A stretch of DNA of 64,000 bases. It comes from Candidatus Kapaibacterium sp. (lineage in GTDB: Bacteria > Bacteroidota > Ignavibacteria > Kapaibacteriales > UBA7675). Below are positions 9,701 through 17,542 of the stretch, one piece after another; position 1 is the stretch's first letter; each line of letters opens with the position of its first letter. The notes beneath the pieces are model-generated. The model saw only the letters and a program-made list of their open reading frames with translations, made no database searches and was not told where the DNA came from. Made by a program: the position numbers and the translations under genes. The stretch covers positions 1 to 64,000 of the forward strand of contig JANQRB010000042.1 in the NCBI GenBank assembly GCA_028284775.1, written 5' to 3'.

Positions 9701-10397
9701 TGCGAAACAGGAAGCCCTGAACTTCATTGGCATCCAGCGTCGGCGGCATATCCTGGTTAAACACTTCCACCACGGCGGAAAACTCTTCTACTTCTTCTTT
9801 ATAGGCCAGGGGCAGCATATAGTTCCAGCGGTCGGAACCGGGCAGAAGCTCCTGCTCGTAGGCTACGATAATTGTTTTATCGCCGTTGGCAGGGATGGGG
9901 TACACGCGCGCACGAAAGTTGTTGCCCGCCGTCCATTCCAGCAGACCGGGATCGACGCCGCGCCGCACGATCGATTCGAAGGTCGCGCGGCCTTTGGCTT
10001 TTTCCACCACCACGCCCTCGCGCATTTTATCGCCGATCGACATGGCAAATCGCGACACGGTCTGCCCATCGCCCAGGGGGAAGACGAGCTCGCCTTCCAG
10101 GATGCGATCGAGTCCGTTGTGGAATGTCATGGCCATTGTCGTCGTCGCGATATTGCCGATCACGGCGATGCTGATGTGCAGCTCGCGCAGACGCACGGCC
10201 GCCTGTCCCTCCGGCAAGCCGGGCAGACGCAGCGCCGGCGGACGAGCTTCTTGTGTTAAGGCGTTGGAGACTGGTTCGGCATTCCGGGACTGTTGCTCCG
10301 AAGACCGGTCACTGCCCCACAAAGGCCAGGACAGCGCCAGCGCAACGGCCAGGCCGGGATAGACAAATCGGCTGCGAAACAAACGGCGGATAGACAT
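6735..10397 (-). CDS. Giant VIT-VWA-TonB_C-TPR-DUF2135 protein, copy 2
   Basis: 1220 residues, a full-length paralogue of the downstream copy with identical domain order. It has a basic N-terminus and hydrophobic signal (about 12-27), VIT about 60-190 (FHNGLDRILEGELVFPLGDG), VWA about 285-435 with MIDAS DASSS, a long acidic/Ser-rich linker (about 615-790), TonB_C about 800-885 (LRAKLEGRVVLRVLIGRNGE), TPR-like helices about 945-1070, and C-terminal DUF2135 about 1096-1215 (IDWDTDNCDMDLWITGPNGE). The linker is the least conserved part, while VIT, TonB_C and DUF2135 are near-colinear, which indicates an old tandem duplication. Known bacterial VIT/VWA proteins are cell-surface or secreted; a TonB_C domain placed internally rather than at the C-terminus of a membrane-anchored TonB is unusual. 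A candidate promoter (10490-10500) lies about 100 bp upstream of the start. Confidence 0.88.
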   Translation of the reverse strand: MSIRRLFRSRFVYPGLAVALALSWPLWGSDRSSEQQSRNAEPVSNALTQEARPPALRLPGLPEGQAAVRLRELHISIAVIGNIATTTMAMTFHNGLDRILEGELVFPLGDGQTVSRFAMSIGDKMREGVVVEKAKGRATFESIVRRGVDPGLLEWTAGNNFRARVYPIPANGDKTIIVAYEQELLPGSDRWNYMLPLAYKEEVEEFSAVVEVFNQDMPPTLDANEVQGFLFRKDADAYRGELQLSDYLPDQALAFALPVSRHKPQLFVEDGPDGSYFWLNVYPEVERRPRSKAARVGLFWDASSSAAGRDVRKELKVIDGYFEFLGDCEVDLVILRNTVERAGRYQVRNGLWPALKQKLKDTPNDGGSNMSAINLVGYDYACDEIILCSDGLSNFGGDGYALSTCAVLAVNSNPIANHALLRSVAHATDGRYLNLNDLTVKEAVSAMTTMPFRLVSMAYNSNEIDELYSPHIAISRNYALAGKLYADAAELTLGFGIAGAVSQSLTINIERQRYATKSGMVPRIWAQNKLAKLEEAPRRFQDAITQLGMGYGIVTRYTSLIVLDALEDYIRYDIEPLADEPEWRKTYRARKKQQGAHSKDNGKFRLDKLFQEWQQRKACIDRRPRIAKLPTKPAKESSAGVEGSDQSERSAEQIRDLTDTVIRLEIHDRFSADRNSEGNNMPAAEPEPLSVSVEEFESSGFGEGSVSMDLGQPALSFSPVSGNNNRAEAVERGDIDNEREPFYGDIARNPAEAATFRDLIARTTPAEPAEAEDNSEFDLQEYPDPYEFIAVSREPFTDLVDLQRRLRYPAEALRAKLEGRVVLRVLIGRNGEIRRTLVESSDHELFSEPAIEAIKESIFTPAIQNQRKVACWVSIPILFRLHSATPADSSMNKANKEAVRRQVFQLPVYSAAGTLEATLRFKEQRSAPASLLSRAGGPEEAYASYLKEKQERGQDPAFYFDAATEFWDAGEEKYALRILSNIAELELENHQLLRVLGRRLQEWGRHELAVYIFRAVLRIREEEPQSYRDLALALVQRREYSEAARLLYRVVTDDWDNRFPKVGLIALRELNALARAHGDRLNLSYVDQRLLQHDSIPLRVVIDWDTDNCDMDLWITGPNGERASYSNRQPGFGGCLSDDFTGGYGPEEFLLKHPMPGSYSIKVNYYGNRQQKVAGAVSLRLQIFCNYGHEEEDMFETTVRLGAVDEVLDLAHIVFVPVNK

Positions 10398-10489
10398 GGC
10401 ATCGCCCCATGAGCTAATTGCTTGTCGGAAAGGAAAACACTACTGATTCGCAAAGGGGGCGGGAATATGGAATTTGATTGCGAATTGGA

Positions 10490-10500
10490 CTGCAAGTATA
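10490..10500 (-). promoter_or_regulatory. Candidate -7 promoter element (TATACTTGCAG)
   Basis: Minus-strand TATACTTG followed by CAG, about 93 bp upstream of the VIT copy 2 start. It matches the Bacteroidota -7 box TAnnTTTG except for C in the first T of TTTG, and is one of five TAnnYTTGCAG sites in the window, all on the minus strand in intergenic DNA. No clear TTTG is seen at the usual -33 distance. Confidence 0.4.
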
Positions 10501-10590
10501 CACTGAAGTGCTTTTTGATGCCAGTCGAAAATTCCCGACAGCGGAGCGATCCGTGCACGACGGGCATTTTTTCAATTAAATTTTTAATAA

Positions 10591-10712
10591 TTACCCTTCC
10601 TCTTAAAATAAGAGGAGGTTAGGAAGGTTATGAGGTTTAGACACTTCGAACTCCCCTACGCCCTCTTTCGCAAAGAGGGAAGGTAGAATTAACTTATTTG
10701 AAATAACACTAG
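10591..10712. repeat. Three-hairpin intergenic repeat, copy 1
   Basis: About 122 bp containing three stem-loops: CCTCTTA/TAAGAGG (10599-10615), CCCTCTTT/AAAGAGGG (10661-10679) and TTATTT/AAATAA (10694-10706), ending in CACTAG. The reverse complement aligns along its whole length with 50950-51076, sharing GGTTATGAG, AACTCCCCTA and the terminal CTAGTG. The stems differ in sequence but keep pairing, so structure rather than sequence seems conserved. It lies between the Lon stop and VIT copy 2, so it may also act as a transcript end or stabilising element. It resembles REP- or MITE-like dispersed repeats; no transposase is nearby. Confidence 0.7.
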
Positions 10713-10861
10713 CCCGGAGCTGCCGCGCAACGGGGCTCATGTCCCCGCTGCGAATCAGACAACAGTCAGGGAATCGCGGACGGCGCTTAAAGAAGCAGTG
10801 GCAAGGTGAGCCCGGCGCGCTGTGCCGCACCAACCGCCGGGCGACATAGCGACGGCAGGGC

Positions 10862-13345
10862 TTAGGTACCGAATGCAATCCGCAGCACATCATCGAAGTA
10901 GTCGGCGTAATGAACCTCGATTCCTTCGCGAATGTATTCCGGCAGCTCTTCGAAATCCTTCTTGTTAGCTTTGGGAAAGATGAGGGTACTGATTTCAACC
11001 CGTCGCGCGGCAATGGTTTTTTCTTTAACGCCGCCGATCGGCAGGACCTTGCCGGTCAGCGTTAACTCGCCGGTCATGGCCAGGTGGACCGGTACGACTT
11101 TGCCGGTCGCCAGCGAATAGAGCGCCAGCGCCATCGTAATGCCCGCGGAGGGGCCGTCTTTGGGCGTAGCGCCCGCCGGGACGTGAATGTGAATCAGGTG
11201 ATTTTCAAAAAAGCTGCAGAAGTTCTCGCGCTCGCAAAGGCGGGCCCGCACATAGGAATAGGCGATCTCCGACGATTCGCGCATCACATCGCCGAGCTGA
11301 CCGGTCTGCTTAAAGCCGCCCTTATTACCCGCAATGGCGCTGGCTTCGACATAAAGCGTTGCGCCGCCCTGCGAGGTATAGGCCAGCCCCAGGGCAACGC
11401 CCGCCTGATCTTTGTTGTAAAGCTCCTCGGTGGTAAAGCGCGGCGCGCCCAGGAAGGCCTCGATTTCGTCCGGACCGACTCTGAGAGCGACATCGGCTTT
11501 CTCAGCCTGCTTAAGACTTATCTTGCGCAATATCTTGCGAATCTGTTTTTCGAGATTGCGCACGCCCGCCTCACGGGCATATTTGTCCACAATTGCGCGC
11601 AGGGCATCGTCATCGAACGCGACCTCATCGACGGCAAAGCCCTGATCCTGCAATTGCTTCGGTATCAGATGCCGCCGGGCAATCTGGACTTTTTCTTCCA
11701 GCACGTAGCCCGAGAGGCGGATAATTTCCATCCGGTCGATCAGGGGCTCGGGAATCGTATCGAGCTGATTGGCGGTACAGACAAAGAGGACATTGGAGAG
11801 GTCGAAGTGGACATCGAGATAATGATCCAGAAACTCCGTGTTTTGCTCGGGATCGAGTACTTCGAGCAGGGCGGCGGCCGGATCGCCGCGATAGCTGGCG
11901 CCGACCTTGTCGATCTCATCGAGCATAATTACCGGGTTGGAAGAGCCCGCGCGGCGAATCGACTGAATCAATTTGCCGGGCATTGCGCCGATGTAAGTGC
12001 GCCGATGCCCCTTGATCTCCGCCTCGTCCCGCATACCGCCGAGCGAAAATCGATAGAACTTGCGGTCCAGGGCCGCCGCGATCGATCGGCCGATTGAGGT
12101 TTTGCCGACACCCGGCGGGCCGACCAGGCAGAGGATCGACCCCGAGATGCTGCCGCGTTTGATAATGCTGGCCAGCAGCTCCAGGATGGATTCCTTAACG
12201 TCTTTCAAGCCATAGTGCTGCTCGTCGAGCGTGGCGCGTGCCTGCGCCAGATCGGTTTCGTCGGCGGTGAACGAGCCCCATGGCAAATCCGTCAGCACTT
12301 CCAGGTAGGCGCGGGTGACATTGCGTTCGGGGGAATTGGCATCCAGCGTCCGCAGCTTGTCCAGCTCTTCATCGACAACTTTCTGCGCCTCTTCGCTGAG
12401 CTGCAATCCTTCCAGCCGTTTTTCGAAACGTTCCAGGTCGGCATCTTTTTCATCTTTCTCGATGCCAAGTTCTTTTTTGATGGCCTTAAGCTGCTCGCGC
12501 AGAAAAAACTCCTTCTGCTGCGCGGACATCTTCTCGCTGATCTGTTCCTGAATCTGCTGCTGCATCCTGGCCATTTCGATTTCTTCGCGAATCAGGATCA
12601 GCAACTTCTTCGCTCGTTCGTACAATACCAGCGTCTCGAGCACTTCCTGCATTCTGTCGCCGCTGACGGTCAAGACGGAGGCAATGACGTCCATCAACAA
12701 ACCGGGCGTCTCGAAATTGACTTTGGCAACGATCAACTTGAGCTGTTCCTGGAAGATCGGGTTCAGTCCGATCAGGTCCTTCACTTCCGATATGATCGCC
12801 ATCATATAGGCTTTCAGCTCGTTGTCGGGCTTTACCTTGGCGTCATCCAGATACTCCACTTCCCAGACGAGGTAGGGTTCGCGCTGCACTTCGCGCACTT
12901 TCCGAAAGCGCTTGATACTGCGGGCGAAGACTTGCACTGAACTTTCCGTCAGAGGTACGAGCCGAAAGAGTTGCAGCAGCGTGCCGACTTCGTTCAGCTC
13001 CGAATCATAGAGCGCGCTATCATTGAGCTCTTTCACTTTGACGCAGCCGAAAACACCGGAATACTTTTCGGCGGCGGCGCCGACAGCTTCGATGCTGGTC
13101 GGATCGGAAAACGACAGCGGAATCGACATACCCGGAAAAACAGGTCGATCTTTCAGCGGCGCGATAATGATCTCGTCCGGATAGGAATCAGGCATCACCG
13201 CCAGATCTCCGGCGTCCTGGGCGCCTGCGCTTTTCCCGGCGTCATCGGATGATGATGAAGCCTCGTCCTCCGCCGTGACAGCCTCCGCTTCGATGATCGT
13301 CTCGGGCTGTTCCGATTCTTCCGCCTGCTTTTTGTCTTCAGCCAT
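10862..13345 (-). CDS. lon: ATP-dependent Lon protease
   Basis: 827 residues, a typical LonA length. An acidic N-terminal extension (about 1-50) precedes the LON substrate-binding domain (about 58-270), a coiled-coil region (about 280-340), and the AAA+ module with Walker A GPPGVGKTS (near 405) and Walker B VIMLDEID. The C-terminal protease domain has PKDGPSAGITMA (catalytic Ser near 733) and GGVKEKTIAARR (catalytic Lys near 776), a canonical Ser-Lys dyad 43 residues apart. It is a cytosolic hexameric protease that degrades misfolded and regulatory proteins. It is probably monocistronic: 197 bp separate it from recQ upstream. The acidic, Ser-rich N-terminal tail is an addition to the core family. 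Confidence 0.97.
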   Translation of the reverse strand: MAEDKKQAEESEQPETIIEAEAVTAEDEASSSSDDAGKSAGAQDAGDLAVMPDSYPDEIIIAPLKDRPVFPGMSIPLSFSDPTSIEAVGAAAEKYSGVFGCVKVKELNDSALYDSELNEVGTLLQLFRLVPLTESSVQVFARSIKRFRKVREVQREPYLVWEVEYLDDAKVKPDNELKAYMMAIISEVKDLIGLNPIFQEQLKLIVAKVNFETPGLLMDVIASVLTVSGDRMQEVLETLVLYERAKKLLILIREEIEMARMQQQIQEQISEKMSAQQKEFFLREQLKAIKKELGIEKDEKDADLERFEKRLEGLQLSEEAQKVVDEELDKLRTLDANSPERNVTRAYLEVLTDLPWGSFTADETDLAQARATLDEQHYGLKDVKESILELLASIIKRGSISGSILCLVGPPGVGKTSIGRSIAAALDRKFYRFSLGGMRDEAEIKGHRRTYIGAMPGKLIQSIRRAGSSNPVIMLDEIDKVGASYRGDPAAALLEVLDPEQNTEFLDHYLDVHFDLSNVLFVCTANQLDTIPEPLIDRMEIIRLSGYVLEEKVQIARRHLIPKQLQDQGFAVDEVAFDDDALRAIVDKYAREAGVRNLEKQIRKILRKISLKQAEKADVALRVGPDEIEAFLGAPRFTTEELYNKDQAGVALGLAYTSQGGATLYVEASAIAGNKGGFKQTGQLGDVMRESSEIAYSYVRARLCERENFCSFFENHLIHIHVPAGATPKDGPSAGITMALALYSLATGKVVPVHLAMTGELTLTGKVLPIGGVKEKTIAARRVEISTLIFPKANKKDFEELPEYIREGIEVHYADYFDDVLRIAFGT

Positions 13346-13542
13346 AACGCTGTGTCTTTCGATCGTTTAACGTGTAATTGTCTTTCTGGGCTTCGCAGGA
13401 CCTCGCCTTGGAAGTCGCAATTCAAATGTCGACGACTAAGGCGAATTTTATTTTTAGCATGCGCTGCAGTGCGAATGACCTTCGCAGCATCCGGCGCTTC
13501 CGGCCGGGAAGGGGCCTCAGGGTCCCGGAAGACCCCGGCGTA
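13346..13542. other. Gap between recQ stop and lon start
   Basis: This 197 bp stretch should contain the lon promoter and the recQ transcript end. No TAnnTTTG box with a -33 partner and no convincing terminator hairpin could be identified by eye. Confidence 0.4.
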
Positions 13543-15708
13543 TCACTGCAGTACGAAATACAGCTGCATAATGCGCAGTTCGTGGTAGCTGACAGATTCG
13601 CCCAGCTCTTCGAATGCCGGACGCAGCAGGTCGGCGCCCAGACGTTCAAAGACATCCATCACGCTCGCCTGCTCTTCGGCACTGAGCTGCGACAGCGCCA
13701 GAATACCGTCGGCGGGCAGGCGATTGCCCTCAGCGGCATAAGCATAAAGGTGGTTGATGACTGTGTCGATCCTGATGTTGTTGTCGGCCGCCAGTTGACG
13801 GGGCGCGACACCGGCCAGGTAGGCCTCGGCAATCAAGTGATGGCGGCGTTTCTTCGGCGCTGCGCGTCGCTCACGGCGACGCTCCGGCCGGGGGGCGGCA
13901 AGCCGATCCTCGATGCCGCGCTCTTCACAGTAGCGGCGTATCTGGGTTAAGAAGGCCTCGCCATAACGACGCCACTTGGCCTGCCCGACGCCGCCGACGC
14001 GCTGCATACTTTCAGGACTCTGCGGGAAGCCGGCGGCCATCTCGGCCAGCGTCTTGTCATTGAAAATGATATAGGGCGGTACGCGATCGCGGCGGGCCAT
14101 CACTTTGCGCAGGTCGCGCAGGAGCTCGAAAAGCGCCGGGTCGTAGTCCGGTGTCGCGCCTTTGGGCCTGGCGATCGTCGGCTCCGCCGCTTCCAGCTGT
14201 CCCATGACGCTGGCGCCGTTCAGCAGGACTTCATAGCCTTTGCGGGTAACCTGGAGAGCACCGTAGGCAAGATCCTGCTGCAGCAGGCCCTGCTGCAGAA
14301 ATTGGCGCGCCAGATGCTGCCACTGGCGTTTCGAATATTCCTTACCGATGCCATAGGTCGACAGCAGATGGTGACGGAAGTCCAGCACCTTTTTGGCGTT
14401 GGAGCCGCGCAGGACATCGATGATATGAGCAGCGCCGAATTTTTCGCGGCAGCGCTTCACGCAGGAGAGGAATTTCTGAGCCGCTTCACTGAGATCGACA
14501 AGATCGGCCCGCTCTTCGCTGAGGCAATTGTCGCACATGTCACAGCTCTCTTTGTCATAACTCTCGCCAAAGTGCTGTAGCAGGGGCTGGCGGCGGCAGA
14601 GACCTGTTTCCGCGTAATTCATCATCGCAGCCAGGTGCAGATTGGCGACGCGCTGCTCGTCTTCCTCTTTCTGCGCTATGAAGTACCTGATTTTCTGGGC
14701 GTCTGCCGGCGTATAAAGCAGCAGACATTCGGCCCGCAGCCCGTCGCGGCCGGCCCGCCCGATTTCCTGATAATAACCTTCGATGTTCTTCGGCAGATCG
14801 TAATGCACCACAAAGCGCACATTGGGTTTGTTGATGCCCATGCCGAAAGCAATCGTCGCGACAACGATCTGAATCTCGTCGCGAATGAACATTTCCTGGT
14901 TGCTGCGCCGCTCATCGTCGCCCAGGCCGGCATGATAGGGACGCACGGAAAAGCCCGCCGCCGACAGGTCTTCCGCCAGCTCTTCGACTTGACGACGCGA
15001 AAAACAATAAATGATGCCCGACTGATCACGACGCTCCCGGAGAAAGTCGAGCGTCTGGCGCGTGGCGGCGCCTTTGTCCGCCACCTGCAGGAAGAGATTC
15101 GCACGATCGAAGCTCGCGATGAACTCGTTCGAGGCGCTGAATCCCAAACTCTCCTTGATGTCTTCCTGCACTCGGGGTGTCGCCGTCGCCGTCAGTGCCA
15201 TACAGACGGCCTGCGGGAAGCGCCCGCGCAGTTTTGCCAGGCGACGATATTCAGGCCGGAAGTCATGCCCCCATTCCGAGATGCAGTGCGCTTCATCGAT
15301 CGTCAGACAGGCCACCCTGAGGGAGCTGAGAATATCGAGCGTCCGTTGTCTGAACAGCGTTTCCGGGGCCACGTACAGCATTTTGGCGCTGCCCTGCAGT
15401 ACCATCGCAACATTGCGTTCATATTCGACGGCGGACAGGGATGAATTTAGCACGGCAGCCGGGACGTCGAGCGCTTTTAACTGTTCCACCTGATCCATCA
15501 TGAGTGAAATCAGCGGCGAGACAACAAGCGTCAGTCCATCGAAGAGCAGGGCCGGCACCTGGTAACAAATCGACTTGCCGCCGCCGGTGGGCATGATGAC
15601 CAGGGTATCGTTGCCGGCCGTCACATTGGCGATAATCTCTTCCTGCAAGGGCCGGAAGCTGTCGTAGCCAAAGGTATCTTTGAGGACGAGGCGCGCCTGT
15701 TCGAGCAT
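13543..15708 (-). CDS. recQ: ATP-dependent DNA helicase RecQ
   Basis: 721 residues. The helicase core has Walker A MPTGGGKSICYQ (about 39-50), DEAH box TIDEAHCISEWGHDFRPEYR, and motifs V/VI in the second RecA-like lobe (ATIAFGMGINKPNVRF, QEIGRAGRDG). A RecQ zinc-binding segment follows (CRR...CDMCDNC), then winged helix, an HRDC domain (about 520-595) and a C-terminal helix-turn-helix extension (about 635-690) seen in RecQ of this superphylum. It unwinds DNA 3'-5' during recombinational repair. The next gene upstream starts 1.8 kb away, so it may share a transcript with the acyltransferase 100 bp upstream. Confidence 0.96.
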   Translation of the reverse strand: MLEQARLVLKDTFGYDSFRPLQEEIIANVTAGNDTLVIMPTGGGKSICYQVPALLFDGLTLVVSPLISLMMDQVEQLKALDVPAAVLNSSLSAVEYERNVAMVLQGSAKMLYVAPETLFRQRTLDILSSLRVACLTIDEAHCISEWGHDFRPEYRRLAKLRGRFPQAVCMALTATATPRVQEDIKESLGFSASNEFIASFDRANLFLQVADKGAATRQTLDFLRERRDQSGIIYCFSRRQVEELAEDLSAAGFSVRPYHAGLGDDERRSNQEMFIRDEIQIVVATIAFGMGINKPNVRFVVHYDLPKNIEGYYQEIGRAGRDGLRAECLLLYTPADAQKIRYFIAQKEEDEQRVANLHLAAMMNYAETGLCRRQPLLQHFGESYDKESCDMCDNCLSEERADLVDLSEAAQKFLSCVKRCREKFGAAHIIDVLRGSNAKKVLDFRHHLLSTYGIGKEYSKRQWQHLARQFLQQGLLQQDLAYGALQVTRKGYEVLLNGASVMGQLEAAEPTIARPKGATPDYDPALFELLRDLRKVMARRDRVPPYIIFNDKTLAEMAAGFPQSPESMQRVGGVGQAKWRRYGEAFLTQIRRYCEERGIEDRLAAPRPERRRERRAAPKKRRHHLIAEAYLAGVAPRQLAADNNIRIDTVINHLYAYAAEGNRLPADGILALSQLSAEEQASVMDVFERLGADLLRPAFEELGESVSYHELRIMQLYFVLQ

Positions 15709-15807
15709 AATGTTCCGGCTGAAGAAATGTGGATGTTACCGACAGCGGCCATGATGACCGGCGGGGTGTTGCGAATGCGACAAATTATGAAAATTGACCA
15801 ACGCGAT

Positions 15808-16947
15808 TCAATCCTGGCGGCGCTCCAAACGCGCAATTATCTTTTTTGCGGTCAGTATTCCGGGCTGTTCGATCCACCGGTAGCTCAATGCGGCAATCGG
15901 AACCGTTATGGCAAGCGCCGCCACATAGACGGCAGCAAAGTGCAGCAGGGGCCCCAGTGGATGCCCGAAGGGCTGAAACCACGCGGCGGAAAGCAGCTTG
16001 TCGGTGACATCGAGAGCCGCAAAATGGAAGACGTAGGCGCTGTAGGAGATTGTCCCCATCATTCGCAGCGCCGGGTTAACAAACAGACGCGGCGGTTTAA
16101 GAGCCAAAGCGAGCGCCAGGGCCGTGAAGACGATTCCGTACACAAGATGAATCAGGACGGGCTGCCGGTAGGTGTAGGCCAGCGGCAGTAGCGCTCCCAG
16201 GGCTGCAATCAACAGCCATGTGGCGCGGCGGCCCTGCCGCAGCCAGTCAGTCAGGTCGGCGCGACGTAGTAAAAAAAACAAGACGGCGCCCATGCCGAAG
16301 ACGCAGAGCTGCGTCGGGAACCAATACATCATGAAGCGCTGCACAAGGTAATGCTGCTCCGGCGGGTAGATCGTCAGCAGCCAGCTCTCCACCTGCCAGT
16401 TGAGCAGCAAGCCCAGGGCGAGGGTTATCAGGACCAGCAGGACGGCATCGCGCATGCGGCGCAATCTGGCGGCGAGTACAGGAACGAAGAGATAAAATGT
16501 CATTTCCACGCCAATCGACCAGCCTCCCGGCACGACGCTGTTTACCGAGCTGGGATGCCAGCCATGCACAAAGGCTGAGGTTGCGATAATGTGCCAGAGG
16601 CCGATTCCCTCCGGCGCCGAACGCCGCGGCAGCAGGCCATACCAGGCCAGGTAGAGCAGGATCGCGAGCCAGAACAGCGGCGCGATGCGCCAGAAACGGC
16701 GCAGGAAAAAATTGCGCAACGGCTGTCGCTCCCTGCCGCGCCGAGCTTCATGAGATATCAGGAGCGTCAGCGCGCTGACCAGGAAAAAGAGATGGACGCC
16801 GAAAGCGCCAGAGACCCAGAGCGGCATTCCCGGCACCATCCCGGCGTGAATGCTGGCATGCACGGACAGCACGCCCAGGAAGGCCATGCCGCGCAGGGCA
16901 TCGATGTAAGCGTAGCGTTGCGATGGATTCTGCGTGTCACTTGACAT
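15808..16947 (-). CDS. Acyltransferase family 3 (OafA/YrhL-type) membrane protein
   Basis: 379 residues from the preferred start at 16947; an upstream in-frame ATG at 16986 would add 13 residues. The product begins SSDTQNPSQRYAYIDALRG, matching the family signature R..Y.D.LRG at the first membrane helix, followed by the conserved His in FLGVLSVHASIH. About ten transmembrane helices are visible. The family transfers acyl (often acetyl) groups from the cytosol to extracytoplasmic glycans such as O-antigen or peptidoglycan; the substrate is unknown here. A candidate promoter lies at 17058-17068. Confidence in family is high. Confidence 0.92.
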   Translation of the reverse strand: MSSDTQNPSQRYAYIDALRGMAFLGVLSVHASIHAGMVPGMPLWVSGAFGVHLFFLVSALTLLISHEARRGRERQPLRNFFLRRFWRIAPLFWLAILLYLAWYGLLPRRSAPEGIGLWHIIATSAFVHGWHPSSVNSVVPGGWSIGVEMTFYLFVPVLAARLRRMRDAVLLVLITLALGLLLNWQVESWLLTIYPPEQHYLVQRFMMYWFPTQLCVFGMGAVLFFLLRRADLTDWLRQGRRATWLLIAALGALLPLAYTYRQPVLIHLVYGIVFTALALALALKPPRLFVNPALRMMGTISYSAYVFHFAALDVTDKLLSAAWFQPFGHPLGPLLHFAAVYVAALAITVPIAALSYRWIEQPGILTAKKIIARLERRQD

Positions 16948-17542
16948 AAAGCGAAGTGCCCAGACCGCTAGTGAAAGAGTATGCACCGGGTGCTTCGCCT
17001 GAGCTTACCTGAGACACTCAGGGCTGCGCCGCCGGGCTTCACCACTCCATTGGCAGCCTGCAAGATTACAAAGAGTTTGCTTCATGAGCACGGTGAAATT
17101 CATTGATGCTGCACGGTCGGCATCAGCGTGCGCCGGCGGACTATACGAATCTGCACTGATACAAAGCGGGATCGCCGTTGTTATTCCGCAATGACATTCC
17201 GGAGAATTGTCTTCATTGCCGGCAGATTGGGTCAGGTGATCGGGTCAGCGGCGGTGTGTAAAACATTGAATCGACAGCAATTCAAAATGATGCTTGGCAG
17301 TACTGCGAGGCATTCATATTTTGAGGAGCCACACACTCGCTGACGATTCAGGGCAGACTGGCGCATCGATTAAGTGCTTCAACACATGCATGGCTGCTCA
17401 TAATTCTTAAACCCCTCTCCAGGCACCTGCGTGATGAAGATCGGCAAAATCGGTCCGAAGTTTACGAGGGCAGTATGGATCACTATTCTGACCGACAGCG
17501 GTCGTTGACACCGGCTATCGGGCTGAAGGAAAATACACCCCT
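16948..17542. other. Divergent intergenic region, acyltransferase / TPR regulator
   Basis: About 595 bp between divergent genes. It carries the minus-strand TAATCTTGCAG element (17058-17068). A weak plus-strand pair also appears: CTTG at 17293-17296, 19 bp, then ATATTTTG (17316-17323), which would read toward the TPR regulator about 220 bp away. No further gene was supported here; short open frames lack coding character. Confidence 0.4.
17058..17068 (-). promoter_or_regulatory. Candidate -7 promoter element (TAATCTTGCAG)
   Basis: Minus-strand TAATCTTG plus CAGGC, preceded by TTTG, about 111 bp upstream of the acyltransferase start. The 17-bp context GCCTGCAAGATTACAAA (plus strand) recurs exactly at 26496-26512. 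It belongs to the five-member TAnnYTTGCAG set. No -33 TTTG is visible at 19 bp spacing. Confidence 0.4.
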
